Shown one piece after another: positions 17,749-26,095 of a stretch of 64,000 bases of DNA; position 1 is the stretch's first letter, and every line of letters begins with the position of its first letter. Location: positions 1,302,001 to 1,366,000 of the forward strand of contig CP129480.1 of assembly GCA_030583885.1 (NCBI GenBank). The letters are read 5' to 3'. The position numbers and the translations under genes are program-made. A model generated the notes under the pieces. It ran no database searches, was not told the DNA's origin, and saw nothing but the letters and a program-made list of their open reading frames with translations. The DNA comes from Anaerolineales bacterium. Its GTDB lineage: Bacteria; Chloroflexota; Anaerolineae; Anaerolineales; Villigracilaceae.

Positions 17749-17779
17749 ATCTAAAATCAAACTTCTAAAATCAAAAATT
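17749..17779. repeat. GATTTTAGATT repeat, inverted copy
   Basis: AATCTAAAATCAAACTTCTA followed by AAATCAAAAAT, the complement of the units at 16294 and 17131. Lies directly before herA. Confidence 0.5.
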
Positions 17780-17795
17780 CAAGAACGGAGTTCTT

Positions 17796-19508
17796 ATGCA
17801 AAATCAGCGCGTAAAAATTGGCTACCTGGTCGGTGGCGGATTGAAGGAGAATTTCCGCGTGCGGCTCACGGTTTCTCCGCAGGAGATTCAGGAGGGGGCG
17901 TTTGTCGTCATCCAGAGCGGACATTGGAATTACTACGGCATCGTGACCGACATCAACCTCGGCGCAACCGACCCGCGTTTTGCGGATGAGCAGACGGAGG
18001 TGCGTTTCCCCGCGCAGATCGCCAAGGCGCTGCATGGACAAACATTGTATGCGAACCTTGAGGTGCTGCCGAATTTGATGCTGGAGGTGGGTCCCGAATT
18101 GGGCACGCCTGAGTATAAAGATTGGCAGGCGAAAATCGATGCGGGCTTGAAAGATGCGCCGCGCATTTTGCCCGTCAAAAATATCCCGCCGCACCATGCG
18201 GTTGTGTCGCTGGCGAATGAGGGCGATATCGCCGAGATTTTCGGTGACCCGAACAAGGACGGCAACTTCGTCATCGGGTATACCCGCGAGCAGGGACATC
18301 CCGTCTGCGTGAATCTCGATAAGTTTGTGCAGCGCTCGTCGGGAGTCTTCGGGGCGACGGGCACGGGCAAGTCGTTCCTGACGCGCTTGGTGCTGGCGGG
18401 CTTGATGAAGCGGGATCAGGCGGCGGTGCTGGTGCTGGATATGCACAACGAGTATGGGTTTGACGATGTGGCTTCGGACACGAAAAAAGCCGTGAAGGGA
18501 TTGAAGACCCTGTTCAAGGGCGGAGTCCGATGCGTTGGCTTGGGAGCAGGAAGCACTATCAGAGGCAATCAAGTCGACTTTAATTTGGAAATCTCCACGG
18601 GAGACATTTCCACATCTGATATTGAGACGCTTTCACGCGAGTTGAATCTGCGCGAGACCACGCCGACGATCCTGAATGCGTTGTATGGCACGTTCAAGGA
18701 TAAGTGGTTTGCGGCGTTTCGTGCGATGAGCCGTGAGACGGTGATGATCGAAGATGAAAGGGGCAAGACGAAGGAAGTGCCAGCGGAGGGGAGCGTGGCG
18801 AAGTGGGCGATGGAGAACGGCGTGAATGTGATGGCGGCGGAAGCGCTTCATGACAAACTGCGCAGACTGTTCGGCAAGCCCTATATCGTGGACCAAGCCG
18901 CGGCGGATTCGGTGGCGCAGATCATCCAGTCGTTGGAGGCGGGCAAGCATGTGGTGCTGTCGTTCGGCGAGCATGAGAGTGACCTGGATTATCTGCTGGT
19001 GTCGAATTTGTTGACGAGAAAGATCCGCGCGGCGTGGGAGAAGAAGACGAATGAGTTCCGCACGCACGGCAAAGCGGAGCCGAAGCCGTTGATCATTGTG
19101 GTAGAGGAGGCGCATAAACTGCTCAACCGCGAGATGGCGGCGCAGACGACCTTTGCGACCATCGCGCGCGAGCTGCGCAAATATTATGTGACGCTGTTGA
19201 TCGTGGACCAGCGTCCGTCGCAGATCTATGATGAGGTGATGAGTCAGTTGGGCACGCGCATCAGCGGCTGGCTGGGCGATGACCTGGATATTCAGGCGGT
19301 ACTTTCGGGTCTTTCAGGGCGCGACTCGCTGCGCGGGATGCTGGCGCGTTTGCAGCCCAAGGAAGAGGTGCTGCTGCTCGGCTGGGGTGTGCCGATGCCT
19401 TTGCCTGTACGGTCGAGAAGGTATGATGAGGCGTTTTGGAAAGAGATGGGGGGCGGTGGGAAGAAATCCCGCGAGGAGAATTTGAGGGAGTTGGGGTTTG
19501 GTGGGTAG
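17796..19508 (+). CDS. herA: HerA-type hexameric DNA translocase ATPase
   Basis: 570 residues. N-terminal HAS barrel (about 5-110), then a FtsK/HerA-type RecA-like ATPase: Walker A FGATGTGKSF (about 185-194), VLVLDMHNEYG, Walker B IIVVEEAHKLL (about 428-438) and the sensor region LLIVDQRPSQIYDEV. HerA forms hexameric rings that drive NurA-mediated resection of DNA ends. A 50-residue insertion (RGKTKEVPAEGS) lies mid-domain. With nurA at 14449 this gives a full bacterial NurA-HerA pair, separated by three other genes. Confidence 0.9.
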   Translation: MQNQRVKIGYLVGGGLKENFRVRLTVSPQEIQEGAFVVIQSGHWNYYGIVTDINLGATDPRFADEQTEVRFPAQIAKALHGQTLYANLEVLPNLMLEVGPELGTPEYKDWQAKIDAGLKDAPRILPVKNIPPHHAVVSLANEGDIAEIFGDPNKDGNFVIGYTREQGHPVCVNLDKFVQRSSGVFGATGTGKSFLTRLVLAGLMKRDQAAVLVLDMHNEYGFDDVASDTKKAVKGLKTLFKGGVRCVGLGAGSTIRGNQVDFNLEISTGDISTSDIETLSRELNLRETTPTILNALYGTFKDKWFAAFRAMSRETVMIEDERGKTKEVPAEGSVAKWAMENGVNVMAAEALHDKLRRLFGKPYIVDQAAADSVAQIIQSLEAGKHVVLSFGEHESDLDYLLVSNLLTRKIRAAWEKKTNEFRTHGKAEPKPLIIVVEEAHKLLNREMAAQTTFATIARELRKYYVTLLIVDQRPSQIYDEVMSQLGTRISGWLGDDLDIQAVLSGLSGRDSLRGMLARLQPKEEVLLLGWGVPMPLPVRSRRYDEAFWKEMGGGGKKSREENLRELGFGG

Positions 19509-19671
19509 AGCTGAATAATGACTAATTTGAAAACGAACAATGCTTCTTGCTTTAGCTTGTGGTTATAATAACTACTTCAAAAAATCTATTCAAGATACAT
19601 AAAGGCAAATATTTATAAAATAATTCTCGTCATACTTACCTGAATATATTTTGCCAAATACATAACAGAAA

Positions 19672-21480
19672 ATGAAAACATCAGACATACTTGTTAAACG
19701 CAATGGTGTTGTTTATACACCGAGATTGTTAGCTGATCATGTGGCGCGCAAGACGCTTCACTACTACCTTCTTGAAGAAAAGGCATCCAAAAGAAGGTCA
19801 CTTTCTCAGTTAAGAGTGCTTGACCCAGCTTGTGGAAAAGGGGAGCTTTTAACTGCTTTTTGGCGTGCAGTTAGTGATAAAAATAATGTTGGAAGGTCAA
19901 TTGACGTTTCTAAACTAGACCCGACAGAAATGCTATGTGGAATCGACATTGATAAAAATTCGGTTTCTTACTCTAGTGCCGAGATTCAAAAAATGGTGGC
20001 TTATGAAAAAATTCAAAAGCCACCAAAGACATTTACATTCAATTCGCTTCTACTTTCTTCAGAAAAATCTATGGCTTCTATTAAGAAGCGGTTTGGTGCG
20101 CCAGATGGGTTTGATATTGTGATTGCAAATCCGCCTTGGGGAGCTGATATATCGTCTTTCCGAAACAATCTTGTAACGTCAGTATTTTCTCTTTTACAAG
20201 GTCAGTTCGACACATCTGACTTGTTTTTTGAACTTTCATTGAAGCTAGTTAAGCCTGGTGGCGTTTTGGCTTTCATCATTCCAGATTCGCTTTTTGCGAT
20301 TGAACGCCGTTCTTTACGAAAGCTAATATCGACACATACGAAAATTCTTTATCTTGCAAGATTAGGAGAAGGATTCTTCCCAGATGTTTTTAGAGGTTGT
20401 GCATTGCTAATTGTTAAGAATGCGCTTCCGTCTGAAGGTTCAAAAGTTGAATGTATGCGTTTAACTCCTCAATTAAGAAGTGATCTGTTAAATTTCAGTA
20501 TTCCGTTTAAGGACGTGGAGAAGCAAGTCAATCATTTTGTTCCCCAATCTCGTTTTGTTCAAGATGGGCAATATTTATTTGATATTGACACAACGGTTAA
20601 AGAAGAAAATCTTATAAAAACCATTGGTAAGTCAAAGAATTCTATAAGTGATGCTCTTGATTCTTCCCGCGGTGTCGAACTTTCTAAACGAGGTTCTGTA
20701 ACTCAGTGCACCAATTGTTTAAGATGGTCACCTACCCCAACTCATATCGAAAAAAAATGCCAAAAATGTGGAGCTTCAATTGATATTGATGTTGCGAAAA
20801 CAACTCGCATAATAAATCATGAGCAACTGGAAGGGTATTTACCTATTGTTGTTGGAGAGTCTATTTCTAGATATCAGATTGATAAGTATTATTTCATAGA
20901 TCCATCTAGAAAAGGGGTTAATTATAAAAACTTGAGTAAATATAATTGTCCAAAAATTCTTGTTAGAAAGACTGGTGTTGGTCTTACTGCTTCGATTGAT
21001 TATTCTGGGGCGCTTACAAATCAAGTCGTTTATAGTTTTGTATTAAGACCCAAAAATGATTTTGCTCAATTACCCCTTGAGCTGTACCTTGCAATATTAA
21101 ATTCAAGAGTAATGTATTACTACATAATAAAAAGGTTTGGCGAAATTGAATGGAGATCTCATCCTTACTTGACGCTCAAACATATTAGAGAATTGCCTAT
21201 TCCAGACAATCTGTATGAGAAAATGAATAAAATATCTAACAGCAAAATTGTAATTAGTGAGTTGCGCAATTCGCTAAAAGCAGGAAAAAAAATTTCCGAT
21301 TCATTAGATGCGAAAGTTGAAAACTTGGTCGCCAAACTATATGGATTGCATAAGTCTGATTACAATTTGATTTATTCTACTTTGTCATCGATTGAAAAAT
21401 TGCGCCCAGTTCGAGTGTTATTGAATATAAGTCAAAGTGACATATTTGACCAAAAGATGAGGAAATCTAATGGGGTATAG
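19672..21480 (+). CDS. N6-adenine DNA methyltransferase with internal zinc ribbon
   Basis: 602 residues. Motif X/I region GVVYTPRLLADHVARK and VLDPACGKGELL (about 48-60), catalytic motif IV NPPW (about 153-156), then a target-recognition-like half with RYQIDKYYFID, NQVVYSF and LNSRVMYYYIIKRFGE, as in TaqI/Eco57I-type enzymes. Between them lies a four-Cys ribbon (CTNC...CQKC, about 346-368). It has no obvious nuclease domain, so it acts as a modification enzyme. The gene and its 163-base upstream gap are AT-richer than herA, a sign of transfer; TATAAT at 19564-19569 is a possible -10. Overlaps the next gene by 11 bases. Confidence 0.87.
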   Translation: MKTSDILVKRNGVVYTPRLLADHVARKTLHYYLLEEKASKRRSLSQLRVLDPACGKGELLTAFWRAVSDKNNVGRSIDVSKLDPTEMLCGIDIDKNSVSYSSAEIQKMVAYEKIQKPPKTFTFNSLLLSSEKSMASIKKRFGAPDGFDIVIANPPWGADISSFRNNLVTSVFSLLQGQFDTSDLFFELSLKLVKPGGVLAFIIPDSLFAIERRSLRKLISTHTKILYLARLGEGFFPDVFRGCALLIVKNALPSEGSKVECMRLTPQLRSDLLNFSIPFKDVEKQVNHFVPQSRFVQDGQYLFDIDTTVKEENLIKTIGKSKNSISDALDSSRGVELSKRGSVTQCTNCLRWSPTPTHIEKKCQKCGASIDIDVAKTTRIINHEQLEGYLPIVVGESISRYQIDKYYFIDPSRKGVNYKNLSKYNCPKILVRKTGVGLTASIDYSGALTNQVVYSFVLRPKNDFAQLPLELYLAILNSRVMYYYIIKRFGEIEWRSHPYLTLKHIRELPIPDNLYEKMNKISNSKIVISELRNSLKAGKKISDSLDAKVENLVAKLYGLHKSDYNLIYSTLSSIEKLRPVRVLLNISQSDIFDQKMRKSNGV

Positions 21481-22552
21481 GTATATAGGAGCAAAAACGA
21501 AGATACTTCCACGTATCCTAGCTAAGGCTAATTCAATATTGCCTAATGGTGGTCAAGTTATTGATTTAATGGCAGGTACAGGTGCTGTAAGTACTGAGTT
21601 TCGGAAAAATGGTTTTTTTGTAACAGCCTGCGATCTTATGACTTTCTCGTATCATCATTGTCGCACTGCACTATTATTTACTCAAGAACCCCAATTTCAG
21701 TCAGCTAAAAAAATCTTGTCAAAAAATTTTACAAAGCAGTTAAGCCTCTTTCAAACTTCAAATTATGAGGCTGTTATTGATCACCTAAATAATACTAAGC
21801 CAATTGAAGGGTATTTTTGGAGAGAATTTAGTAGCGAGGGAAGTCCTACTAATGGGTGTAGTCCACGAAATTACTTTTCCCCAAGTAATGCAAAACGAAT
21901 TGATGCTATTCGTAAAGAAATAAAAACCCTTTTCTTAAACGGACTTATTGATGACCTTGAACGTTCTTTGCTTTTACACGACTTAATAATGGCAGCAAAC
22001 GATGTTGCAAACATTGCGGGCACTTATGGACATTTTCTTTCTGTTCTACGAGGGCGCTCTCTAACAGACATTAAGTTGTCAACCACACAATTGATGATTT
22101 TACCTGATAAAGGAAATCATAAAGTCCTCCAAGGATACGCAGAAGAACTTGCTCCTGATTTGCAAGGTGATTTGTGTTACATCGATCCTCCTTATATGAA
22201 AAGGCAGTACGCTGCAAATTATCATATTTTGGAGACGTTAGCTCGCGAAGATGAGCCAGAAGCAGTTGGTGTAAGCGGTTTGCGTCCTTGGCGAGATCAG
22301 TATTCTAACTTTTGCTCAAAAGTTAAGATTAGAGATGCTTTTTCTTCCATAATCAATAATATGCGTTGTGATCGTTATTTGATAAGTTATAGTGATGAAG
22401 GGCTACTGACCATTGATGAGTTATTTGATTATCTCAGTAAATTTGGTCGGGTAACTCTTTCTAAGTTTGCGTACAAAAGATTTAAAAGTCGCGCTGAAGA
22501 AAGCCGTCCTGAAATTACAGAATATCTAATTGATTTACGAAGACATAAATAG
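21470..22552 (+). CDS. D12-class DNA adenine methyltransferase
   Basis: 360 residues. Opens MGYRYIGAKTKILPRIL, then SAM motif I VIDLMAGTGAVSTEF (about 26-40) and catalytic DPPY in LCYIDPPYMKRQY (about 237-249), order alpha. The RYIGAK start resembles methylases of FokI/MboII-type systems rather than Dam/DpnM, so the target is probably not GATC, which would fit with the DpnI-like nuclease nearby. Starts 11 bases inside the preceding methylase gene, a coupled pair. Confidence 0.88.
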   Translation: MGYRYIGAKTKILPRILAKANSILPNGGQVIDLMAGTGAVSTEFRKNGFFVTACDLMTFSYHHCRTALLFTQEPQFQSAKKILSKNFTKQLSLFQTSNYEAVIDHLNNTKPIEGYFWREFSSEGSPTNGCSPRNYFSPSNAKRIDAIRKEIKTLFLNGLIDDLERSLLLHDLIMAANDVANIAGTYGHFLSVLRGRSLTDIKLSTTQLMILPDKGNHKVLQGYAEELAPDLQGDLCYIDPPYMKRQYAANYHILETLAREDEPEAVGVSGLRPWRDQYSNFCSKVKIRDAFSSIINNMRCDRYLISYSDEGLLTIDELFDYLSKFGRVTLSKFAYKRFKSRAEESRPEITEYLIDLRRHK

Positions 22553-22557
22553 AGCTG

Positions 22558-23646
22558 TTATTCTTGTTGATGTCTCCTGACTAAAGCGGCGTGTGATGGA
22601 TGCCAGCGCAGTACATAAGATTGCCCGTTTATTTGGAATTCCAAAGTGTTATCTTCAGAAATCCTAGAAAGATCTAACCCTTCTACTGAAGCATAGTGCA
22701 ACATTCTATGAATAAGTGGGCTAACTATGATGATATTAAAGGGAGAATCTGCGCCTTGTAAACCAAGGGGAATTAAGTGATGTGCTTCGGAGTACAGACT
22801 CCCATCAAGTTTCGTAAATGTAAACTGACTGCCAGATATTTGACATTCCCCATTGTATAGCCTTTTTAAATCTCTAACGGCTCTTTTATTCCTTTGAAGA
22901 ACTAATTGAACTCTTCGATTCTGCTGACCGCCTGTTTCAAAATCGTTATCAAGTAATTCGTCAGTAGTAATCTCTTCAGCGAGTTGTACTTGTCTGCGAG
23001 TATTCCTGTTAATTGCGGGTCTATAAACTTCAGTAGTTTGTGAGACAAATGTAGTTTGGATATTTTGTTCATTGATAAATATGTTTTGTTCAGTCAAATC
23101 CAAAAAACCCGAGTATCCATTACGGGAGTCTGCATTTGTCATGGTGCTTAAAATTTCATTGGTATTGGCATCTTGGCAGGGGAGCCTGCCTTGAAACCAC
23201 CCTGCCCAAATTGTTCCATTATTACATCGAACAAGATAAACAGCTAAATCATCAGGTCTTGATTGTCTATCAGCAGGGTTACTTGGTGATGGAAAACCAT
23301 AATCAGGATGCCAAGCCCATACTCTATTCGAATGGTCACTACCTATTCTTTGGGCTGCAATTGAAAAAGTTTGCTCTCTCCGCTGATATATTGTTATTGT
23401 CTGATTCCTGTTTATTCCGATACTTTTTATGGTAAATTCCCACCTTAATGCTGTGCCTTCAAGATTAGATACAACGTTTCTTGCATTGTTGAAAAAATCT
23501 TGCCAGTTCTCCCGTGTAACAGATCCGATTCCAAAATCAATATATGTTTGCCCACCACCCCTTGCTTCAGAGCCAGAGGGCTTATAGATATTATAATAAT
23601 CTGCAAACGTTAGATATCGAAATATTACATACGAAGCTTTTATCAT
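22558..23646 (-). CDS. HNH endonuclease, putative restriction enzyme
   Basis: 362 residues. The C-terminal HNH-type nuclease is readable: a CQISGSQ Cys-containing strand, SEAHHLIPLG with the catalytic His pair (about 289-298), NIIIVSPLIHRMLHYA with Asn/His (about 304-320). The first 230 residues match no domain I know and may recognise DNA (GGGQTYIDFGIGSV, WAWHPDYGFPSP). It lies 5 bases after the D12 methylase but on the opposite strand, so it is convergent. It may be the cognate restriction enzyme of the two methylases; that is inference from neighbourhood. Confidence 0.8.
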   Translation of the reverse strand: MIKASYVIFRYLTFADYYNIYKPSGSEARGGGQTYIDFGIGSVTRENWQDFFNNARNVVSNLEGTALRWEFTIKSIGINRNQTITIYQRREQTFSIAAQRIGSDHSNRVWAWHPDYGFPSPSNPADRQSRPDDLAVYLVRCNNGTIWAGWFQGRLPCQDANTNEILSTMTNADSRNGYSGFLDLTEQNIFINEQNIQTTFVSQTTEVYRPAINRNTRRQVQLAEEITTDELLDNDFETGGQQNRRVQLVLQRNKRAVRDLKRLYNGECQISGSQFTFTKLDGSLYSEAHHLIPLGLQGADSPFNIIIVSPLIHRMLHYASVEGLDLSRISEDNTLEFQINGQSYVLRWHPSHAALVRRHQQE

Positions 23647-23759
23647 AAAAATACTCCAAGTAAGCCAATTGTATCAAATTTGACTATCAGTTTGAAAGAA
23701 AAAGCGCAGGTTGTAAATGCAAAAATTGCTTCGAAAGGTTTGGCTATTAAGCGTTGATT

Positions 23760-24545
23760 ATGAGTTTCAGATTGAATATGCTTATTAATGTCACAAAACT
23801 GTATTCGAGTCCAGTTCAGAAAATCCGCGTGATGACGGAAGGGTGGGTGAATCGGTCTGCGTTTTGTCCGTGTTGCGGGGGCGGGTTAAGTCGCTTTGAG
23901 AATAATACTCCCGTCGCTGATTTTTATTGCGGTCACTGCTCGGAAGAATACGAATTGAAATCAAAAAGCGGGGCAATGGGCAAGAAAATCGTGGATGGGG
24001 CATACGCCACCATGATTCAACGTCTGCAAGCAGACAACAACCCGAATTTCTTTTTTCTCACATATGACAAGTCCACGCTGGATGTGCGGAACTTCCTGAC
24101 CATTCCAAAGTACTTCTTTGTTCCTTCAATTATCGAAAAAAGAAAGGCACTCGCGCATACTGCACGAAGGGCTGGCTGGGTTGGCTGTAATATTGATGTC
24201 AGCAATATCCCTGAATTGGGAAAAATCTTCTTTGTTCAAAATGGCATTGTGAAAAGCAAGGATGAAGTTCTGGAAAAGTGGAGCAAAACCGAATTCGTCA
24301 AAACCACACACAACATCGAATCAAAAGGCTGGCTTTTGGATGTTTTGGTATGTGTTGAAAAAATCGGAAAAGAGGAATTTTCGCTCGATGATGTTTATGC
24401 ATTTGAAGGATATTTGAAAGCCAAACATCCAGCAAACAACAACGTGAAAGCGAAGATACGTCAACAATTGCAGTTTTTGAGGGACAAAAATATTCTTGAT
24501 TTTGTTGGGCGCGGTCGATATCGGATGAAATTGAAAGGGAGATAA
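23760..24545 (+). CDS. DpnI-like methyl-directed restriction endonuclease
   Basis: 261 residues, colinear with DpnI as I remember it. PD-(D/E)XK catalytic residues lie in PVADFYCGHCSEEYELKSK (D54, E65, K67), the zinc finger is CPCC...CGHC (C36, C39, C57, C60), then DGAYATMIQRLQADNNPNFF, TARRAGWVGCNID, and a C-terminal winged helix (KIRQQLQFLRDKNILDF, GRGRYR) that in DpnI reads methylated DNA. DpnI cuts G-m6A-TC; the same specificity is likely here. ATG 23760 matches the DpnI N-terminus; a TTG at 23754 is less likely. Confidence 0.93.
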   Translation: MSFRLNMLINVTKLYSSPVQKIRVMTEGWVNRSAFCPCCGGGLSRFENNTPVADFYCGHCSEEYELKSKSGAMGKKIVDGAYATMIQRLQADNNPNFFFLTYDKSTLDVRNFLTIPKYFFVPSIIEKRKALAHTARRAGWVGCNIDVSNIPELGKIFFVQNGIVKSKDEVLEKWSKTEFVKTTHNIESKGWLLDVLVCVEKIGKEEFSLDDVYAFEGYLKAKHPANNNVKAKIRQQLQFLRDKNILDFVGRGRYRMKLKGR

Positions 24546-24548
24546 GTC

Positions 24549-24713
24549 ATGCAAAGGTATATTGTCAGTCAGTTTGATGGAAGTACATTTGTGGTCATTG
24601 ACCAGACGGAAAAGCGTGAAATCTGCGTTTGCTCGGAACATGACGAGCGCGAAGATGCAAGAGAACGAGCCGAGAACATAGCGATTTTGCTCAACGCGAG
24701 CGTTTCAGAGTAA
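24549..24713 (+). CDS. Small acidic protein downstream of the DpnI homologue
   Basis: 54 residues starting MQRYIVSQFDGSTFVVIDQT, ending in a charged helix (EHDEREDARERAENIAILLN). Starts 3 bases after the DpnI-like gene's stop, so it is probably translated with it. The layout (start near a strong gene, beta strands then helix) looks like a real small protein but I recognise no family; it is not obviously DpnD. Its TAA stop is the first base triplet of hairpin repeat A. Confidence 0.55.
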   Translation: MQRYIVSQFDGSTFVVIDQTEKREICVCSEHDEREDARERAENIAILLNASVSE

Positions 24714-24772
24714 CGAGAGAACACTGGGGCGGGACCTATCCCCCCGCCCTTCCCTGAAGGGAAGGGGGCTGG
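24711..24772. repeat. Cassette-boundary repeat A (GAGAACACTGGG, long form)
   Basis: Begins at the stop codon of the small ORF: TAACGAGAGAACACTGGG, then a C-rich segment with hairpin CCCTTCCC/GGGAAGGG (about 24748-24766). Long form shared with repeat B (25651-25712); the first 18 bases are shared with copies C-G. Also shares the upstream string GCGAGCGTTTCAGA with copy D. Confidence 0.7.
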
Positions 24773-24810
24773 TCCGCTTGCGGAATGGATGCGGAAAAGC
24801 AGGTAAACGA

Positions 24811-24838
24811 AAACTCGGAAGTTTTGGCTTCCGAGTTT
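24811..24838 (-). terminator. Terminator of the minus-strand nucleotidyltransferase pair
   Basis: Stem AAACTCGGAAG (24811-24821) with arm CTTCCGAGTTT (24828-24838), 6-base loop. Read on the minus strand it follows the stop codon at 24839 directly and exits into TTTTCG. Confidence 0.75.
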
Positions 24839-25411
24839 CTATTTGAACATCCCTTCGATGTCGGTCCACAAGGCGGGCATGTCGAGAATGTCCGCAAAGG
24901 ATTTTGTCCACTTGCCGATACGGTCAACGTCGAGTGTTGGATGTTTATCAATGATCGTGCGGATATCCTCCAGGTCTTTAGGTCGATGTGCGACGGCTTT
25001 CATGATAATCAAATCTTCGGGAGTGGGAAGGCGCACCGAAAGCGTGGCGGTTGATCGAACGACGCCTCTTTCGACCATCTCTTCTTCAAAGGGCATGATG
25101 CCGAGAGAAATATCAACGTTCGTTTCAGTGGGAGTGTGCCGAAGTAAAAGAACGCGGTTCTTTTGCGCAAACTCATCTGCATTTTGGATTCTTGGCTCGA
25201 TATTTTCATTCTTTGCCGCTTCAAGAAATTTGGAAATATCCTGAATGGAAAGTAAAAACATCGCATCCACGTCTTCGGTGAGGCGGGGTCTGCCCAAAAA
25301 GCCGACAGCAATGCCGCCAATGATCACGCCGCGATTGCCAAATTTTTCAAGAAGCCTTTGCAGGGCTTCGATTGTTGCACGAAACGGCTCGATACCTTTA
25401 TCCAACTTCAT
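24839..25411 (-). CDS. AbiEii-like nucleotidyltransferase (probable toxin)
   Basis: 190 residues with a polymerase-beta-type nucleotidyltransferase core of the DUF1814/AbiEii kind: GVIIGGIAVGFLGRPRLTEDVDAMF (GG...T-x-D-x-D, about 30-54) and a later NVDISLG Asp. Such proteins act as toxins or phage-abortive factors by nucleotidylating tRNA or other targets. ATG 25411 has GGGGAG 5 bases upstream and overlaps the preceding 71-codon gene (ATGA), matching a coupled antitoxin-toxin pair. The cassette runs opposite to its neighbours. Confidence 0.75.
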   Translation of the reverse strand: MKLDKGIEPFRATIEALQRLLEKFGNRGVIIGGIAVGFLGRPRLTEDVDAMFLLSIQDISKFLEAAKNENIEPRIQNADEFAQKNRVLLLRHTPTETNVDISLGIMPFEEEMVERGVVRSTATLSVRLPTPEDLIIMKAVAHRPKDLEDIRTIIDKHPTLDVDRIGKWTKSFADILDMPALWTDIEGMFK

Positions 25412-25623
25412 GCGGCTCCCCTCAACTTTGTCCAACGCTGAAAGACTTCCATTTCGCCATCGTTGTCATTGCGGGTTAAACTGTTTTCAAGGGCGAAACG
25501 AATAAGATTGTTGATCTGTTTCCAATGTTGTTCCGGTGTCATGGCGCGGAGTTCCTGCCGTTCGATTTCTTCGACGGCTTTCCAGCGTTCGCGGTAGAAC
25601 TTGATGTCAAATCCTGCGTCCAT
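25408..25623 (-). CDS. Small helical partner of the nucleotidyltransferase (probable antitoxin)
   Basis: 71 residues, predicted helical and charged (FYRERWKAVEEIERQELRAM, then HWKQINNLIRFALENSL). I do not recognise a family. Position upstream of a nucleotidyltransferase with a 4-base overlap is typical of an antitoxin or accessory subunit. Confidence 0.65.
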   Translation of the reverse strand: MDAGFDIKFYRERWKAVEEIERQELRAMTPEQHWKQINNLIRFALENSLTRNDNDGEMEVFQRWTKLRGAA

Positions 25624-25650
25624 AAGTTAATTATAGCATTGGAAAAGGAA

Positions 25651-25712
25651 TAAACGAGCGAACACTGGGAAGGGATCTATCCCCCCGCCCTTCCCTAAAG
25701 GGAAGGGGGCTG
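25651..25712. repeat. Cassette-boundary repeat B (long form)
   Basis: AAACGAGCGAACACTGGG then GGGATCTATCCCCCCGCCC and the CCCTTCCC/GGGAAGGG hairpin, almost identical to repeat A over 60 bases. Separates the minus-strand nucleotidyltransferase pair from the plus-strand MNT/HEPN pair. Confidence 0.7.
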
Positions 25713-25728
25713 TCACGCTTAGGATAAA

Positions 25729-25763
25729 GAGTTGGGAAAACAGGTAAAATAGGGACATGAAAG
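25729..25763 (+). promoter_or_regulatory. Leader shared with the second HicBA cassette
   Basis: 35-base stretch ending in ATGAAAG that matches 28052-28086 at 30 of 35 positions (shared core GGGAAAACAGGTA, then AAT). Here it contains the start codon of the MNT gene. Possible -10/ribosome site region (AGGTAAAATAGGGAC). Confidence 0.5.
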
Positions 25764-26095
25764 CCAAAGTCCCTGCAAAGATACGCAGACTCATGAAAGA
25801 GTTCAAGGAAGGGCTTGTCCGCATTTATGGGGATAAGCTCAAAGCCGTCTACTTGTACGGGTCCTATGCGCGCGGGGATTACCGCGAGGGTTCGGATGTG
25901 GACGTGATGATTTTGCTGGAGAACTACAAAAATTACTGGAAAGAGCAAAGCAAGATCAGCCAGTTGGCAAGCGATGTTTCTTTAGAGTATGACGTCACGG
26001 TGAGCTGTATCTTCGTCAAAGAAATCCAATGGAATACAGCCAGCGATGAAAGACCGCTCATCTACAACATCCGCAAAGAGGGACTGCCTGCATGA
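25757..26095 (+). CDS. MNT-type nucleotidyltransferase (antitoxin of a MNT/HEPN pair)
   Basis: 112 residues. Minimal nucleotidyltransferase motif GSYARGDYREGSDVDVMI (about 36-53), i.e. GSxARG...SDxD, with a later Asp in SLEYDVTVSCIF. In MNT/HEPN systems the nucleotidyltransferase neutralises the HEPN RNase, often by AMPylation. It overlaps the HEPN gene by 4 bases (ATGA at 26092). Start region is the shared 35-base leader. Confidence 0.85.
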   Translation: MKAKVPAKIRRLMKEFKEGLVRIYGDKLKAVYLYGSYARGDYREGSDVDVMILLENYKNYWKEQSKISQLASDVSLEYDVTVSCIFVKEIQWNTASDERPLIYNIRKEGLPA

